The notes: a model not told the origin generated them from the sequence alone. A stretch of DNA of 64,000 nt from Candidatus Wallbacteria bacterium (GCA_028687545.1 JAQTZZ010000019.1:6697-70696), one strand, 5' to 3'. Positions 18,033 to 26,562 are shown, counted from the first letter of the stretch. Numbers and translations: made by a program.

Positions 18033-18805
18033 ATATTCTGGAAGAAATCATTGCCCATAAAAAGGAAGAAGTGGCCGAACAGCGCAGACTGCTGCCGCTC
18101 GAATCTATTAAATCTACGATTAAGCCGGTAACGAGCAGGTTCGGAGAAATCCTGTCCTCAAAATCTTCGATCAGGATCATCGCTGAAATCAAGCGTAAAT
18201 CTCCCACTGCAGGCATCATCAGGGATGACTTCGATCCGGCTGAACTGGCTTTACTTTATCAGTCTGGAGGAGCTGCCGCGATTTCAGTGCTGACCGACGA
18301 GTTGTTTTTCGGGGGTAGTCCGGCAGTTTTCAAGGAGATCCGGAAAACATCCATCCTGCCGCTTTTACGGAAGGAATTCATCATCGATGAATACCAGATC
18401 TATGAGTCCTGCCTGCTCCAGGCTGATGCAGTGCTGCTGATTGCAGCTATTCTTGAGGGTCCTGTACTCCGCCATTTCATCACTCTGGCGAATCAGCTTG
18501 GTCTCTCCTCACTTGTAGAAGTTCATGATCCGGCTGAGCTTCAGAAAGCCCTGCACTGCGGTGCCAGGATCATCGGGATCAACAACCGCGACCTGAAAAC
18601 ATTCCGGACTGACCTGAAAATCTCCCTGAAACTTAAGAAGCTGATTCCGCCGGGTTTCATTGCAGTCAGCGAGTCTGGTATCAAAGACAGGTCCGATCTG
18701 CTGGAACTTGAAAAGGCCGGATTCCAGGCTGCCCTGATCGGTGAAACCCTGATGAGATCTGAAAACATTCCCAAGACCTTGTCGGAATTGCTGGGGGCAA
18801 CATGA
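18029..18805 (+). CDS. trpC: Indole-3-glycerol-phosphate synthase
   Basis: 258 aa TIM barrel. It starts at a TTG that overlaps the trpD stop by four bases (MNILEEIIAHKKEEV). Catalytic residues are visible: Glu and Lys in IIAEIKRKSPTAG near 52, Lys in LLRKEFIIDEYQIYES near 112, and Asn in IIGINNRDLKTF near 183. SESGIKDRSDL near 212 completes the active site. Its product feeds TrpA-TrpB, encoded downstream of the accessory block. Confidence 0.96.
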   Translation: MNILEEIIAHKKEEVAEQRRLLPLESIKSTIKPVTSRFGEILSSKSSIRIIAEIKRKSPTAGIIRDDFDPAELALLYQSGGAAAISVLTDELFFGGSPAVFKEIRKTSILPLLRKEFIIDEYQIYESCLLQADAVLLIAAILEGPVLRHFITLANQLGLSSLVEVHDPAELQKALHCGARIIGINNRDLKTFRTDLKISLKLKKLIPPGFIAVSESGIKDRSDLLELEKAGFQAALIGETLMRSENIPKTLSELLGAT

Positions 18806-19887
18806 CAAAGCTGGAAGAATTGAGAATAAAAATCCGCGAAATCGACAAGGAACTCGTAGGTCTGATCTCGGAACGACTGAAACTGGCTTCGGAAATCGGA
18901 GAAAAGAAGCAGAAACATGGCATCCCTTTAAGGGATTTCACTGTGGAAAAAAACGTGATAGATAACGCCGCAGCCGAAGCCTGTAAAAAGAACGTCCCTG
19001 ACGAACTCGTGAAAAACATCATGCAAATGCTGATCAGTGAATCGTGCATCAGGCAGGAGCAGCTTCATTATTCGGCATACAGCGGCGGCAGGGAAAAAAT
19101 TCTCGTGATCGGAGGTCTTGGAGGGATGGGGAGATGGCTCTGCCATTTTTTCCAGAGCCAGGGCCACAGTGTTACAGTCTATGACCTGCAGAAAAGCGAT
19201 TCGGAATTCCGGCAATGCGATTCTATGGAAGAAGGCCTGGAAAATTCCACATGTGCAGTGCTTTCAGTATCCATCGACGCCACCCCGGAGCTGATCAAAA
19301 AAATCACTGATTTCAAGTACACCGGCGTGGTCTTCGACATCACCAGTCTCAAAGCTCTTCTGCTGGAACCTATTACGGAAGCAGTCCGAAAAGGGATCGC
19401 CTATACCAGCATTCACCCGATGTTCGGTCCGAATGCCAGGACCCTGTCGGACAAGATAATCTGCTTCTGCAGATGCGGAAGCAGCGCAGCAGACAGAAAA
19501 GTAGAAGGATTTTTCGCGGAAACATCTGTTTCCAGAATCCAACTGCCTCTTCTTGAGCACGACCGTCTGGCAGCCTGCGTGCTGGGGCTTTCCCATATCA
19601 TCAACATCATTTTTGCGAAAACTCTGCTGAATTCCGGTTTCACCCATGCCGAACTTTTGAAAATTGCCAGTACCACCTTTATCTCCCAGATGGTTACGAC
19701 TGAAAGTGTAATCAGGGAAAACCCGGAATTGTATTATTCGATTCAGAAGAACAACCCGTTCAGAAGCGAACTTTACGATCATCTGTCCAGCGCTGTGGCA
19801 GAAGTAACCGGAACAGTTCAGGACGGGCGCAGGGAAGAATTTGTCCGCATCATGCAGGAAGCCAGGGCCTGGATGGAGAACTCATGA
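18802..19887 (+). CDS. tyrA: Chorismate mutase-prephenate dehydrogenase fusion
   Basis: 361 aa T-protein-like enzyme of tyrosine synthesis. Residues about 1-88 are an AroQ-type chorismate mutase (LRIKIREIDKELVGLISERL with the conserved Arg and Lys pattern). Residues about 94-361 are prephenate dehydrogenase, with an NAD-binding loop VIGGLGGMGRW near 100 and the catalytic His in SIHPMFGPNA near 203. It sits between trpC and trpF, so tyrosine and tryptophan branches share one transcript. It overlaps both neighbours by four bases. Confidence 0.93.
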   Translation: MTKLEELRIKIREIDKELVGLISERLKLASEIGEKKQKHGIPLRDFTVEKNVIDNAAAEACKKNVPDELVKNIMQMLISESCIRQEQLHYSAYSGGREKILVIGGLGGMGRWLCHFFQSQGHSVTVYDLQKSDSEFRQCDSMEEGLENSTCAVLSVSIDATPELIKKITDFKYTGVVFDITSLKALLLEPITEAVRKGIAYTSIHPMFGPNARTLSDKIICFCRCGSSAADRKVEGFFAETSVSRIQLPLLEHDRLAACVLGLSHIINIIFAKTLLNSGFTHAELLKIASTTFISQMVTTESVIRENPELYYSIQKNNPFRSELYDHLSSAVAEVTGTVQDGRREEFVRIMQEARAWMENS

Positions 19888-20483
19888 CCAGGGTCAAGAT
19901 CTGCGGAATCACTTCGGTAGAAGATGCCCTGTTCTGTTCCGAAGCAGGGGCAGACGCCTTGGGATTCATCTTCGCACAATCCAGGCGCCGGATAAGTCCT
20001 GAAGCCGCTGCGTCCATCATCAGAAAACTTCCTCCCCTGATTACGGTTGTCGGAGTATTCCTGAATCAATCTCAGGATGAAGTGAAAAAAACCTCCGCAA
20101 TCTGCGGCCTGGACGTGATCCAGCTGCACGGCGATGAAAACCCCGAGTTCTGTGCCGGGCTTGGCAGGAGAGTGATCAAGCGCATCGCTGTGGCGGAAAT
20201 CGATTCCAGTCCTGAACTACTTAAAAAAATCAAGAGCTATTCCGGATGCACTATCCTGCTTGACCCTGGCTGTGGAGACGGCAGGTTATTCGACTGGAAA
20301 AAAGCTGAAAACCTCGAAGTCCCGGTCATAATAGGCGGTGGCCTTACCCCTCAGAATGTCGGATCAGCAATCAGGGCTCTTAAACCCTATGGGGTTGATG
20401 TGGCTACAGGCGTAGAAAAATCACCGGGCGTTAAGAATCCGGAACTTGTCAGAAGCTTCATCGCGGAGGTCAGAAAATGGTGA
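19884..20483 (+). CDS. trpF: Phosphoribosylanthranilate isomerase
   Basis: 199 aa TIM barrel. Catalytic Cys in VKICGITSVEDAL near residue 6 and Asp near 125 in TILLDPGCGDG are in the usual places. The phosphate loop is IIGGGLTPQNV near 148. It is the last gene of the his-trp operon. The stop at 20481-20483 touches the left edge of a conserved promoter-leader element that precedes aroE. Confidence 0.95.
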   Translation: MTRVKICGITSVEDALFCSEAGADALGFIFAQSRRRISPEAAASIIRKLPPLITVVGVFLNQSQDEVKKTSAICGLDVIQLHGDENPEFCAGLGRRVIKRIAVAEIDSSPELLKKIKSYSGCTILLDPGCGDGRLFDWKKAENLEVPVIIGGGLTPQNVGSAIRALKPYGVDVATGVEKSPGVKNPELVRSFIAEVRKW

Positions 20484-20486
20484 CAC

Positions 20487-20621
20487 TTGCAAAACTCGAT
20501 TTTCAGTATGATACTGATCGTTACAAGCTACTTCGATGTATGAGTTTTGTTAGTGCTCCAAGAGCCTCTAACAAAATATCCATCCAAGATATAGCGAATA
20601 AATACATTTTGTAAGAGGCTC
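20487..20621 (+). promoter_or_regulatory. Promoter plus structured leader of aroE, copy 1
   Basis: TTGCAA (20487-20492), a 17-base spacer and GATACT (20510-20515) form a promoter. The leader then holds TTTTGTTAG (20545-20553) pairing with CTAACAAAA (20568-20576), capped by GCTC-CAA-GAGC (20555-20565). The segment 20562-20577 can instead pair 15 of 16 bases with 20606-20621, which contains the ribosome site AAGAGG (20613-20618) of aroE. A copy with about 80 percent identity precedes hisD. A 46-codon frame also crosses the element (20477-20617) but is not conserved in the second copy. Confidence 0.7.
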
Positions 20622-20622
20622 T

Positions 20623-21402
20623 ATGCTCTACACAGGCATCATAGGTTATCCCCTTGCAGTGACTTTTTCACCTGTCATGCAGCAGGCAGCCTTTTCCCAT
20701 CTAGGGATTGAAGGCGTCTACCAGCGCTTTCCCGTGCCGGCCCAGAAACTGAAAGACGCTGTCTTTGGTCTTGCGGCTTTAGGCTTCCGAGGGGTAAACG
20801 TGACTGCCCCGCATAAGGAAGCTGTGTATCGGTTACTTCAGCTTCTTAGTCCTGAAGCTGAAGCTGTCGGTGCAGTGAACACCATCCTTTTTGGCGAGCG
20901 GATGCAGGGATTTAACACTGATGTCCATGGATTCCGCGAATCGCTGAGAATCATGGATATTGGTCTGCAGGGCAGGTCGGTTCTGCTGATCGGCTCCGGA
21001 GGTGCGGCCAGGTCCTGCGGTTATGTGATCAAAAATCTGAAGCCCGCGAATTTCATGATCACCAACCGCACAGCTTCCCGGGCTAAAAATCTGGCTTCAG
21101 CTCTTTCCGCCGAACCTGTTCCGTATGATCTGCTTGACTCATGCGCGTCCCATGCCGACCTGGTGGTGAACTCCACTTCTGAGGACATGCTGGCAATGAT
21201 TAAGAAATTCAAGTCAGGCGCTGTCTATTATGACTTGAATTACAGGTTCCCGGCACGGGACTGCAGGGGATTCAGGGCAGTGAACGGACTATTGATGCTG
21301 GCACTTCAGGGTGCGGAGTCGTTTCGCATCTGGACTGGACAGCCGGCACCGCTCGAAATCATGAAAAAAGCATTGGAGAGTGTATCATGCTCAGATTTTT
21401 GA
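20623..21402 (+). CDS. aroE: Shikimate dehydrogenase
   Basis: 259 aa. It reduces 3-dehydroshikimate to shikimate with NADPH. The substrate site is seen in YPLAVTFSPVMQQAAF (usually SxS; here the first Ser is Thr) and in NVTAPHKEAV with the catalytic Lys near 66. The NADP loop is LLIGSGGAARSCGYV near 121, with the NRT motif at 148. Its AAGAGG ribosome site lies in the 3' arm of the upstream leader element. It overlaps aroC by 16 bases. Confidence 0.94.
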   Translation: MLYTGIIGYPLAVTFSPVMQQAAFSHLGIEGVYQRFPVPAQKLKDAVFGLAALGFRGVNVTAPHKEAVYRLLQLLSPEAEAVGAVNTILFGERMQGFNTDVHGFRESLRIMDIGLQGRSVLLIGSGGAARSCGYVIKNLKPANFMITNRTASRAKNLASALSAEPVPYDLLDSCASHADLVVNSTSEDMLAMIKKFKSGAVYYDLNYRFPARDCRGFRAVNGLLMLALQGAESFRIWTGQPAPLEIMKKALESVSCSDF

Positions 21403-22529
21403 CAGCCGGCGAATCTCACGGAACTGGTTTGACGGTAATTGTGGAAGGTCTTCCTGCAGGTCTGCCTGTCTCCGCTGAACTCATCGATAATGAACTCAGG
21501 CGCAGGCAGCTCGGTTACGGTCGGGGCAAGCGCATGGAAATCGAACACGATGCCGCGCTGATCCAGTCCGGCGTGCGGAATGGTTTAACCCTCGGTTCGC
21601 CTGTTTCCATCTTCATCCAGAACCTGGATCACGGTAAATGGACTGAAATAATGAAAGTCTCCGAAGGTATCTCAGGAGTTCCTGTTACTCTTCCCAGACC
21701 TGGCCATGCGGATCTTGCCGCAACCCTGAAATACGGTTTTACAGATATCCGCAATTCCCTGGAACGGGCTTCAGCTCGTGAGACTGCGGCCAGAGTAGCT
21801 GCTGGTGCTGTTTTCAAACAGCTGCTGTCGCAATTCGGCATCACTGTAAGTTCCCACACTGTTAAAATCGTAGACACAATTATCAGGGAAGTGAAATTGA
21901 GCTTCAATCAGGCTGAAGATTCGCTCCTTCGCTGTCTGGATCCGGATGCAGAGCTCGAAATGATTTCAGCCATTGATAATGCCGCGAAATCAGGCGACTC
22001 TTTAGGCGGGGTTTCGGAAATATCGGCTGCTGGAATGATTCCTGGACTCGGCAGTCATGTGCATTTCGACCGCAGGCTGGACAGCCGCATCGCAGCAGCC
22101 CTGATGTCGATTCCATCCGTCAAGGGCGTGGAAATCGGACCTGCCTTTGAAAATGCCGGAAAATGCGGTTCTGAAGTACATGATGAGATCTTCCATGACA
22201 GGCAGAAAGGATTTTTCCGCAGACAGAATCGCGCAGGCGGAGTTGAAGGCGGAATCTCCAATGGCGAACCGATCGTAGTCCGCCTGGCAGTCAAGCCGAT
22301 TCCGACGCTGCAAAAACCGCTGGCTACTGTTGATATCAAGACCCTGGAACCGGGCAAAGCCTTCCGCGACCGGGCCGACACCTGCGTAGTCCCTGCAGTA
22401 GGCGTGATCGGTGAAGCCATGCTCGCCTATGTCCTCGCAGACGCCTTTTTGGAAAAATTCGGCTGTGACTGCCTGGAAGATATCAAAAAAGCCTATGACA
22501 GCTATCTGAAGCGAATCGCTTCAGACTGA
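21387..22529 (+). CDS. aroC: Chorismate synthase
   Basis: 380 aa, full length. It converts EPSP to chorismate using reduced FMN. Family signatures include GESHGTGLTVIVEGLPAG at the N-terminus, the conserved basic pocket RRQLGYGRGKRM near 33-45, SLERASARETAARVAAG near 130, and the C-terminal DRADTCVVPAVGVIGEAM near 330. It is co-translated with aroE. Downstream lies a palindromic repeat and then the accessory block, so the rest of the aromatic genes resume only at 40.4 kb. Confidence 0.97.
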   Translation: MLRFLTAGESHGTGLTVIVEGLPAGLPVSAELIDNELRRRQLGYGRGKRMEIEHDAALIQSGVRNGLTLGSPVSIFIQNLDHGKWTEIMKVSEGISGVPVTLPRPGHADLAATLKYGFTDIRNSLERASARETAARVAAGAVFKQLLSQFGITVSSHTVKIVDTIIREVKLSFNQAEDSLLRCLDPDAELEMISAIDNAAKSGDSLGGVSEISAAGMIPGLGSHVHFDRRLDSRIAAALMSIPSVKGVEIGPAFENAGKCGSEVHDEIFHDRQKGFFRRQNRAGGVEGGISNGEPIVVRLAVKPIPTLQKPLATVDIKTLEPGKAFRDRADTCVVPAVGVIGEAMLAYVLADAFLEKFGCDCLEDIKKAYDSYLKRIASD

Positions 22530-22552
22530 AGACAAAGCCGCATACTAAGTCC

Positions 22553-22599
22553 GGGGTCTGGTTGTACCCAAAATCACACCCAAGCCACAACCTGACCCC
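22553..22599. repeat. REP-like palindrome, copy A
   Basis: GGGGTCTGGTTGT (22553-22565) and ACAACCTGACCCC (22587-22599) form a 13-base stem with one central T-T mismatch. The downstream sequence GCTTCAAACATCAAATCC is shared with copy B at 24.0 kb. The 237 bases between aroC and the peptidase gene otherwise hold only a promoter. Confidence 0.75.
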
Positions 22600-22702
22600 G
22601 TCACTATGGGTTAGCTTCAAACATCAAATCCAATTTTCTCATGCGTTTCATGCAATACAGAATTGTTTCCAGTGAGAAATTCGGGTCACTTTGCATATCA
22701 GA

Positions 22703-22731
22703 TTGCAAACCCGTTTCCTTGAAGTTATAAT
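22703..22731 (+). promoter_or_regulatory. Sigma70-type promoter of the M28 peptidase gene
   Basis: TTGCAA (22703-22708), a 17-base spacer and a perfect TATAAT (22726-22731). The expected transcript start is about 30 bases before the ATG at 22767, leaving room for the ribosome site GGGGAG. Confidence 0.8.
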
Positions 22732-22766
22732 AAGCACGTATTCAGTCTTATTCAGTGGGGAGCCGT

Positions 22767-23999
22767 ATGAAATACCTGTTCTTTTTCTGTGCAGTCGTTT
22801 CATTCACCGCATATGCTTCGCAGCAATATCTATACACCGCCAGCCCTGACGATTTTGACGCATTGACCAGGTCCTGCCCGGCGTGGGTCGAACTCGGGGA
22901 CAAAATGCTGATCTTAGGGGATGGTCCTGACATGCTGATTCCATCATGCGGGTCAAAGCAGCAGGTGGAAGCGCCCCTGTATCTCGCCATGAGCAAGGAC
23001 AGGCCAGTGGCTGATTATCTCTCTTCCGCCAAAATCTACGCCGCATATCGATGTTTCGCCGTTTTCTCAGCAGACCCATCAGCGCTGCAGGACATTTTGC
23101 GGACCCAGAGCTACCTGTTCAGGGTTCAGGCCCTGGAATTCGGGCAGACCGTCGTAACCCGCAGAGCGGTCAGGTCTCAGGAAAAAGCCGACCCGGAAAT
23201 TCAGGCAGTCCTGGATGGAATCAACAAGGACATTGTCAGGGATACCCTTCAGAAGCTCGTCGACTATGCGACAAGGCATACATTTTCCACAAAGGCCGGG
23301 ACAATCGCCAATGACATGAGGGCTGCTTTCGAAGCCCTGGGATACAAATCCGAAGTCGTGGAATTCACGAGCAGCGGCAGGACCGGTTACAGCATCATCG
23401 CCAGAAAACCCGGAACAGGCCAGAAGAAAATTCTGGTCACTGCGCATCTGGACAGCACCTCTTCCGGGGACGCGGCCAGACTGGCACCCGGGGCAGACGA
23501 CAACGGCAGCGGATCAGCAGGAGTGCTGACCATTGCCAGGGCTGTCAGGGACATGAAGCTCAACCAGAACGTGGAATTCATTCTTTTTATGGGCGAGGAG
23601 CAGGGCCTGCTCGGGAGCCGCGCCTATGTGGCGAAGCTGGCTGAAGACGGTGCCATTGCAGGGGTTCTCAACATGGACATGATCGGATATTACGGAAACG
23701 ATCCGGACACAGTGATGCTTGAATCTCTCAGGTTCGCCGACCCTCTTGTGCAGGAGCTGAAGGCGTCTGCCGAGCAGTATGCGGGTATGAAAACCGAGAT
23801 AAGCTACAATGCCTGGGGATCAGACCATGAGCCGTTCCTGAGCAGGAACATTCCGGCAGTGCTCACCATCGAAAATGAATGGGACAGCAATCCCGGATAC
23901 CACAATCCCAAAGATACGATGGAAAACATCAGGCCAGACTTCATGCTCAAGCTGATCAAAATCAATCTGGCGACTCTGCTGAAACTCGATCAGAAGTAA
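22767..23999 (+). CDS. Exported M28-family aminopeptidase
   Basis: 410 aa from the ATG at 22767 (GGGGAG precedes it). An upstream in-frame GTG at 22755 lies inside that ribosome site and is less likely. Signal sequence MKYLFFFCAVVSFTAYA. The di-zinc site is complete: His in VTAHLDST near residue 228, Asp in PGADDNGSGSAG near 248, Glu-Glu in MGEEQGLLGS near 282, Asp in LNMDMIGYYG near 308 and His in AWGSDHEPFL near 355. A prodomain-like N-terminal part (20-150) precedes the catalytic domain. It probably releases amino acids from peptides outside the cell. Confidence 0.93.
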   Translation: MKYLFFFCAVVSFTAYASQQYLYTASPDDFDALTRSCPAWVELGDKMLILGDGPDMLIPSCGSKQQVEAPLYLAMSKDRPVADYLSSAKIYAAYRCFAVFSADPSALQDILRTQSYLFRVQALEFGQTVVTRRAVRSQEKADPEIQAVLDGINKDIVRDTLQKLVDYATRHTFSTKAGTIANDMRAAFEALGYKSEVVEFTSSGRTGYSIIARKPGTGQKKILVTAHLDSTSSGDAARLAPGADDNGSGSAGVLTIARAVRDMKLNQNVEFILFMGEEQGLLGSRAYVAKLAEDGAIAGVLNMDMIGYYGNDPDTVMLESLRFADPLVQELKASAEQYAGMKTEISYNAWGSDHEPFLSRNIPAVLTIENEWDSNPGYHNPKDTMENIRPDFMLKLIKINLATLLKLDQK

Positions 24000-24025
24000 A
24001 AACTCATCAATCCAATACAGGGTTC

Positions 24026-24074
24026 GGGATCAAGTCTTTCACTATAGCCCAAACCCAAATTATGACTTGATCCC
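24026..24074. repeat. REP-like palindrome, copy B
   Basis: GGGATCAAGTC (24026-24036) and GACTTGATCCC (24064-24074) form a perfect 11-base inverted repeat. The flanking ACTTCAAACATTAAACC matches the flank of copy A, which places both in one family. The two copies bracket the M28 peptidase gene. Confidence 0.75.
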
Positions 24075-24131
24075 GTTGGTAGGGAGATACTTCAAACATT
24101 AAACCAAATAGAAATCGAGGCAAAAGACAAT

Positions 24132-24335
24132 GTGGCAGTGGTTAAAGTAATAGTCCGCCTGATCCGCTCAAACGGCAACATTCTCGAAGAAGGCCAGGCA
24201 GTTAACACATCTTCCGACCAATACATTTACACAGCCCGGAACTACAGACGCTCTTCCAAACTGACCATCGAAATCATTGCTTATGGGCTGTCGGACGATG
24301 AAACCAGAATAAAGCAAAATCTCGAAAACTGCTGA
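24132..24335 (+). CDS. Small hypothetical protein, possibly 5'-truncated
   Basis: 67 aa from a GTG (MAVVKVIVRLIRSNGNILEE and onward). The composition is protein-like, with alternating beta-strand pattern, and a strong hairpin follows the stop. No ribosome site stands before the GTG. The same frame is open upstream for about 19 more codons (EILQTLNQIEIEAKDN) until the palindrome copy B. This suggests a gene whose 5' end was replaced by that repeat. Family unknown. Confidence 0.4.
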   Translation: MAVVKVIVRLIRSNGNILEEGQAVNTSSDQYIYTARNYRRSSKLTIEIIAYGLSDDETRIKQNLENC

Positions 24336-24353
24336 AAGCCTATGATATTCCAA

Positions 24354-24373
24354 GGGCGGGGGTAACCCCGCCC
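24354..24373 (+). terminator. GC-rich terminator-like hairpin
   Basis: GGGCGGGG-GTAA-CCCCGCCC is a perfect eight-base stem with a four-base loop, 18 bases after the small gene. It is followed by a weak pyrimidine run (TCTTCT) instead of a T-tract. From here to 24697 (about 320 bases) I see no convincing gene, only a 33-codon GTG frame at 24473-24574 and AT-rich spacer. Confidence 0.6.
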
Positions 24374-24697
24374 TCTTCTATTCCCCTGTTCAGCCACCAG
24401 GTTTACCTGCAAAGATGATTGCACAGGAGTAAAATCACTATACAATTAATGTGTCGGAAAAAAGGGGTAACCGTGACTGAATTGAAACATAACATCTCTT
24501 CTGGACTTGCTGGTGGACAGATTTCTCAACTGTCTTTGAAGATCAAAAGATTGCATACCATGAATGAACTGTAGAAAAAGGCATATGGTGGTAAATTGTA
24601 TTTTAAGATTGCAGAGTATAGACTATTTTACGGTCATGTGTATTTGACTATGTTTATAACAATTTGTAGCTATTCGTAATGCTTAATGGAGGAGAAA

Positions 24698-26014
24698 ATG
24701 TCTCCAGTCCCGAGAATATCAGGGCTTACTGTAAAAGGCTTTAAATCGATCAATCTCGAAAAAAGTATTGAGATTCGTCCTTTGACGATTCTTGCCGGAG
24801 CAAACAGTTCTGGTAAATCCAGCTTTTTACAACCTTTGCTATTGTTGAAACAAACACTGGAAGCTTCAGGTGATCCAGGACCTCTGCAATTGTTTGGCAA
24901 TCACGTGCGTTTTACTTCGACAGACCAACTTCTTTCTCGTTCTAGTAGTAAAAAACAGTGTAATACATTTTGCATCACGATTAAATTAAGCGGTGGTGAA
25001 TCACTAACCAACCATTTTGTAAAAGAAGATGGTAAGAGTCTTGAACTGAACTGCATGGAATATAAATCAACAAATGAGAATTTCAAAATCAAAATGAATA
25101 TGTCTAACGAAGATATTCTAAAGATTATCCCAGAGCCTTGGAAAGACTATCAAAAAACTATAAAAGACAATGAAGTAAAATGGACTGTTGTGCGCGACAG
25201 ATGCTTTTTAGAATTTGCTATGGTTAAGGATGAGGCATCTAAACACAGATTTCACTATGGTCCTGGTATTTCACCAAGCACATTGTTTCTACCACATATT
25301 CTAAGTTTGATTCACCTGCCAGGTTTACGAGGTAATCCTCAACGAACTTACTCTAAAACCACAGGTGGTCCAAATTTTCAAGGGAGTTTTGAGCAGTATG
25401 TTGCCAGTGTAATCGCTCAGTGGGCTGTAGAAAAAAGCGCAAAGCTAATTAAATTAGGAGATAATCTCGAAGAACTTGGTCTTGCCTGGAAAGTTACAGC
25501 CAAACACATAGATGACGCCAATATTGAGTTGAAAGTTGGTAGACTTCCACACAGCAAACAAGGTGGCGCACAAGATTTAGTCAATATTACAGATGTCGGT
25601 TTTGGCGTCTCTCAGTCTTTACCAGTGGTTGTAGCTTTATTGGTTGCTAAACCAGGCCAACTTGTCTATTTAGAACAGCCTGAGATACACTTACATCCTC
25701 TTGCCCAGCGTAGATTAGCCTATATCTTGCGTGATGCTGCAAAACGGGGCGTAATTACTGTTGTTGAAACTCATAGTGCATTGCTGCTTCGAGAAATTCA
25801 GACTCTTGTAACGAAAGAACAAATATCTAAAAATGACGTGAAACTGCATTGGTTTACACGTGATGAAGACGGTTATACGACAATCTCATCTTCTGATCTG
25901 GATGAATTTGGTTCTTATGGGAAATGGCCGGAAGACTTCGATCAAACTGAGCTTGATGCTGAAAAAGAATATCTCGATGCCGTGGAAATAAAACAATATA
26001 ATCATGATGGTTAA
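24698..26014 (+). CDS. AAA15/DUF3696-like ATPase of a defence-type module
   Basis: 438 aa from ATG 24698, which has GGAGGAG just before it. An earlier ATG at 24686 lies in that site. It is an SMC/RecF-like ABC ATPase: Walker A LAGANSSGKSSF near residue 33, signature region DVGFGVSQSLPVVVALL near 302, Walker B LVYLEQPEIHLHPLAQ near 321, and the His switch VVETHSALLLREIQ near 355. No nuclease domain is fused to it. ATPases of this type act as sensors in PARIS, Gabija-like and Septu-like systems. The next gene, a PIN-type nuclease, overlaps it by 11 bases and is the likely effector. Much more AT-rich than the aro genes. Confidence 0.85.
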   Translation: MSPVPRISGLTVKGFKSINLEKSIEIRPLTILAGANSSGKSSFLQPLLLLKQTLEASGDPGPLQLFGNHVRFTSTDQLLSRSSSKKQCNTFCITIKLSGGESLTNHFVKEDGKSLELNCMEYKSTNENFKIKMNMSNEDILKIIPEPWKDYQKTIKDNEVKWTVVRDRCFLEFAMVKDEASKHRFHYGPGISPSTLFLPHILSLIHLPGLRGNPQRTYSKTTGGPNFQGSFEQYVASVIAQWAVEKSAKLIKLGDNLEELGLAWKVTAKHIDDANIELKVGRLPHSKQGGAQDLVNITDVGFGVSQSLPVVVALLVAKPGQLVYLEQPEIHLHPLAQRRLAYILRDAAKRGVITVVETHSALLLREIQTLVTKEQISKNDVKLHWFTRDEDGYTTISSSDLDEFGSYGKWPEDFDQTELDAEKEYLDAVEIKQYNHDG

Positions 26015-26468
26015 AACAACCAAATTATTAGTTGTCGATACATCGGTAATCAGAGCAGCAGGTGAGACAAACCACCCGGTTTCTTCATCTTGCCGGGGAA
26101 TATTAGATCAGATTCTCAAAATCTGCCATCGGGTGGTGGTCACGGATAGTATTCGGGCAGAATGGATTAGACATCTAAGCAGGTATTCTCGCAAATGGTG
26201 GCGTTCCATGGCTGCCCATCACAAGGCAACCGAAAAAATAGAGCTGATTCCAGTCATTATTAACGAAACGGATGTTACTGAAAGTGACCTTGCTGCGATT
26301 AAAAAGGATCTACATTTGATCGAAGCTGCATTAGCAGCAGATAAAATCATCATCACGCATGACCTTGCATTACAAAAATCATTAGGAAGTTCAAAAAATA
26401 CCGTGGAACTCTTAAATTCAATAACATGGATAGACCCAGTGACTCAACCAATATTGAAAATAAAATAG
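26004..26468 (+). CDS. PIN-type nuclease partner of the AAA ATPase
   Basis: 154 aa. Acidic residues match a PIN fold: Asp in LLVVDTSVIRAAG near 11, Asp/Glu in VVTDSIRAEWIRHL near 49-54, Asp in LHLIEAALAADKIIITHD near 108-118. A basic-aromatic helix (RHLSRYSRKWWRSMAAHHK) in the middle could contact nucleic acid. It starts inside the end of the ATPase gene, so the pair is one unit. There is no small antitoxin next to it, which argues against a plain VapBC pair. Likely an RNA- or DNA-cleaving effector controlled by the ATPase; this role is inferred. Confidence 0.75.
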   Translation: MMVKTTKLLVVDTSVIRAAGETNHPVSSSCRGILDQILKICHRVVVTDSIRAEWIRHLSRYSRKWWRSMAAHHKATEKIELIPVIINETDVTESDLAAIKKDLHLIEAALAADKIIITHDLALQKSLGSSKNTVELLNSITWIDPVTQPILKIK

Positions 26469-26534
26469 CGGGAACTGTATGCTGTGTAGGGAAGTGACGA
26501 GAGAGATAAAATTAACTGTAAGTCACAAAATACC

Positions 26535-26562
26535 TTGATTCTGAAAAATAAGCATATATAAT
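26535..26562 (+). promoter_or_regulatory. Promoter of a short transcript inside the defence island
   Basis: TTGATT (26535-26540), a 16-base spacer and TATAAT (26557-26562). The predicted start is near 26569. The transcript would carry the 25-aa peptide gene and end at the hairpin at 26823-26844, about 275 nt in all. Confidence 0.6.

Noticed and set aside
20477-20617. 46-codon gene between trpF and aroE
   Set aside because: The frame is interrupted in the second copy before hisD, and substitutions follow RNA pairing better than codons.
24473-24574. 33-codon GTG frame with an AAGGGG site
   Set aside because: Too short and without protein-like pattern or a clear transcript; kept only as spacer.
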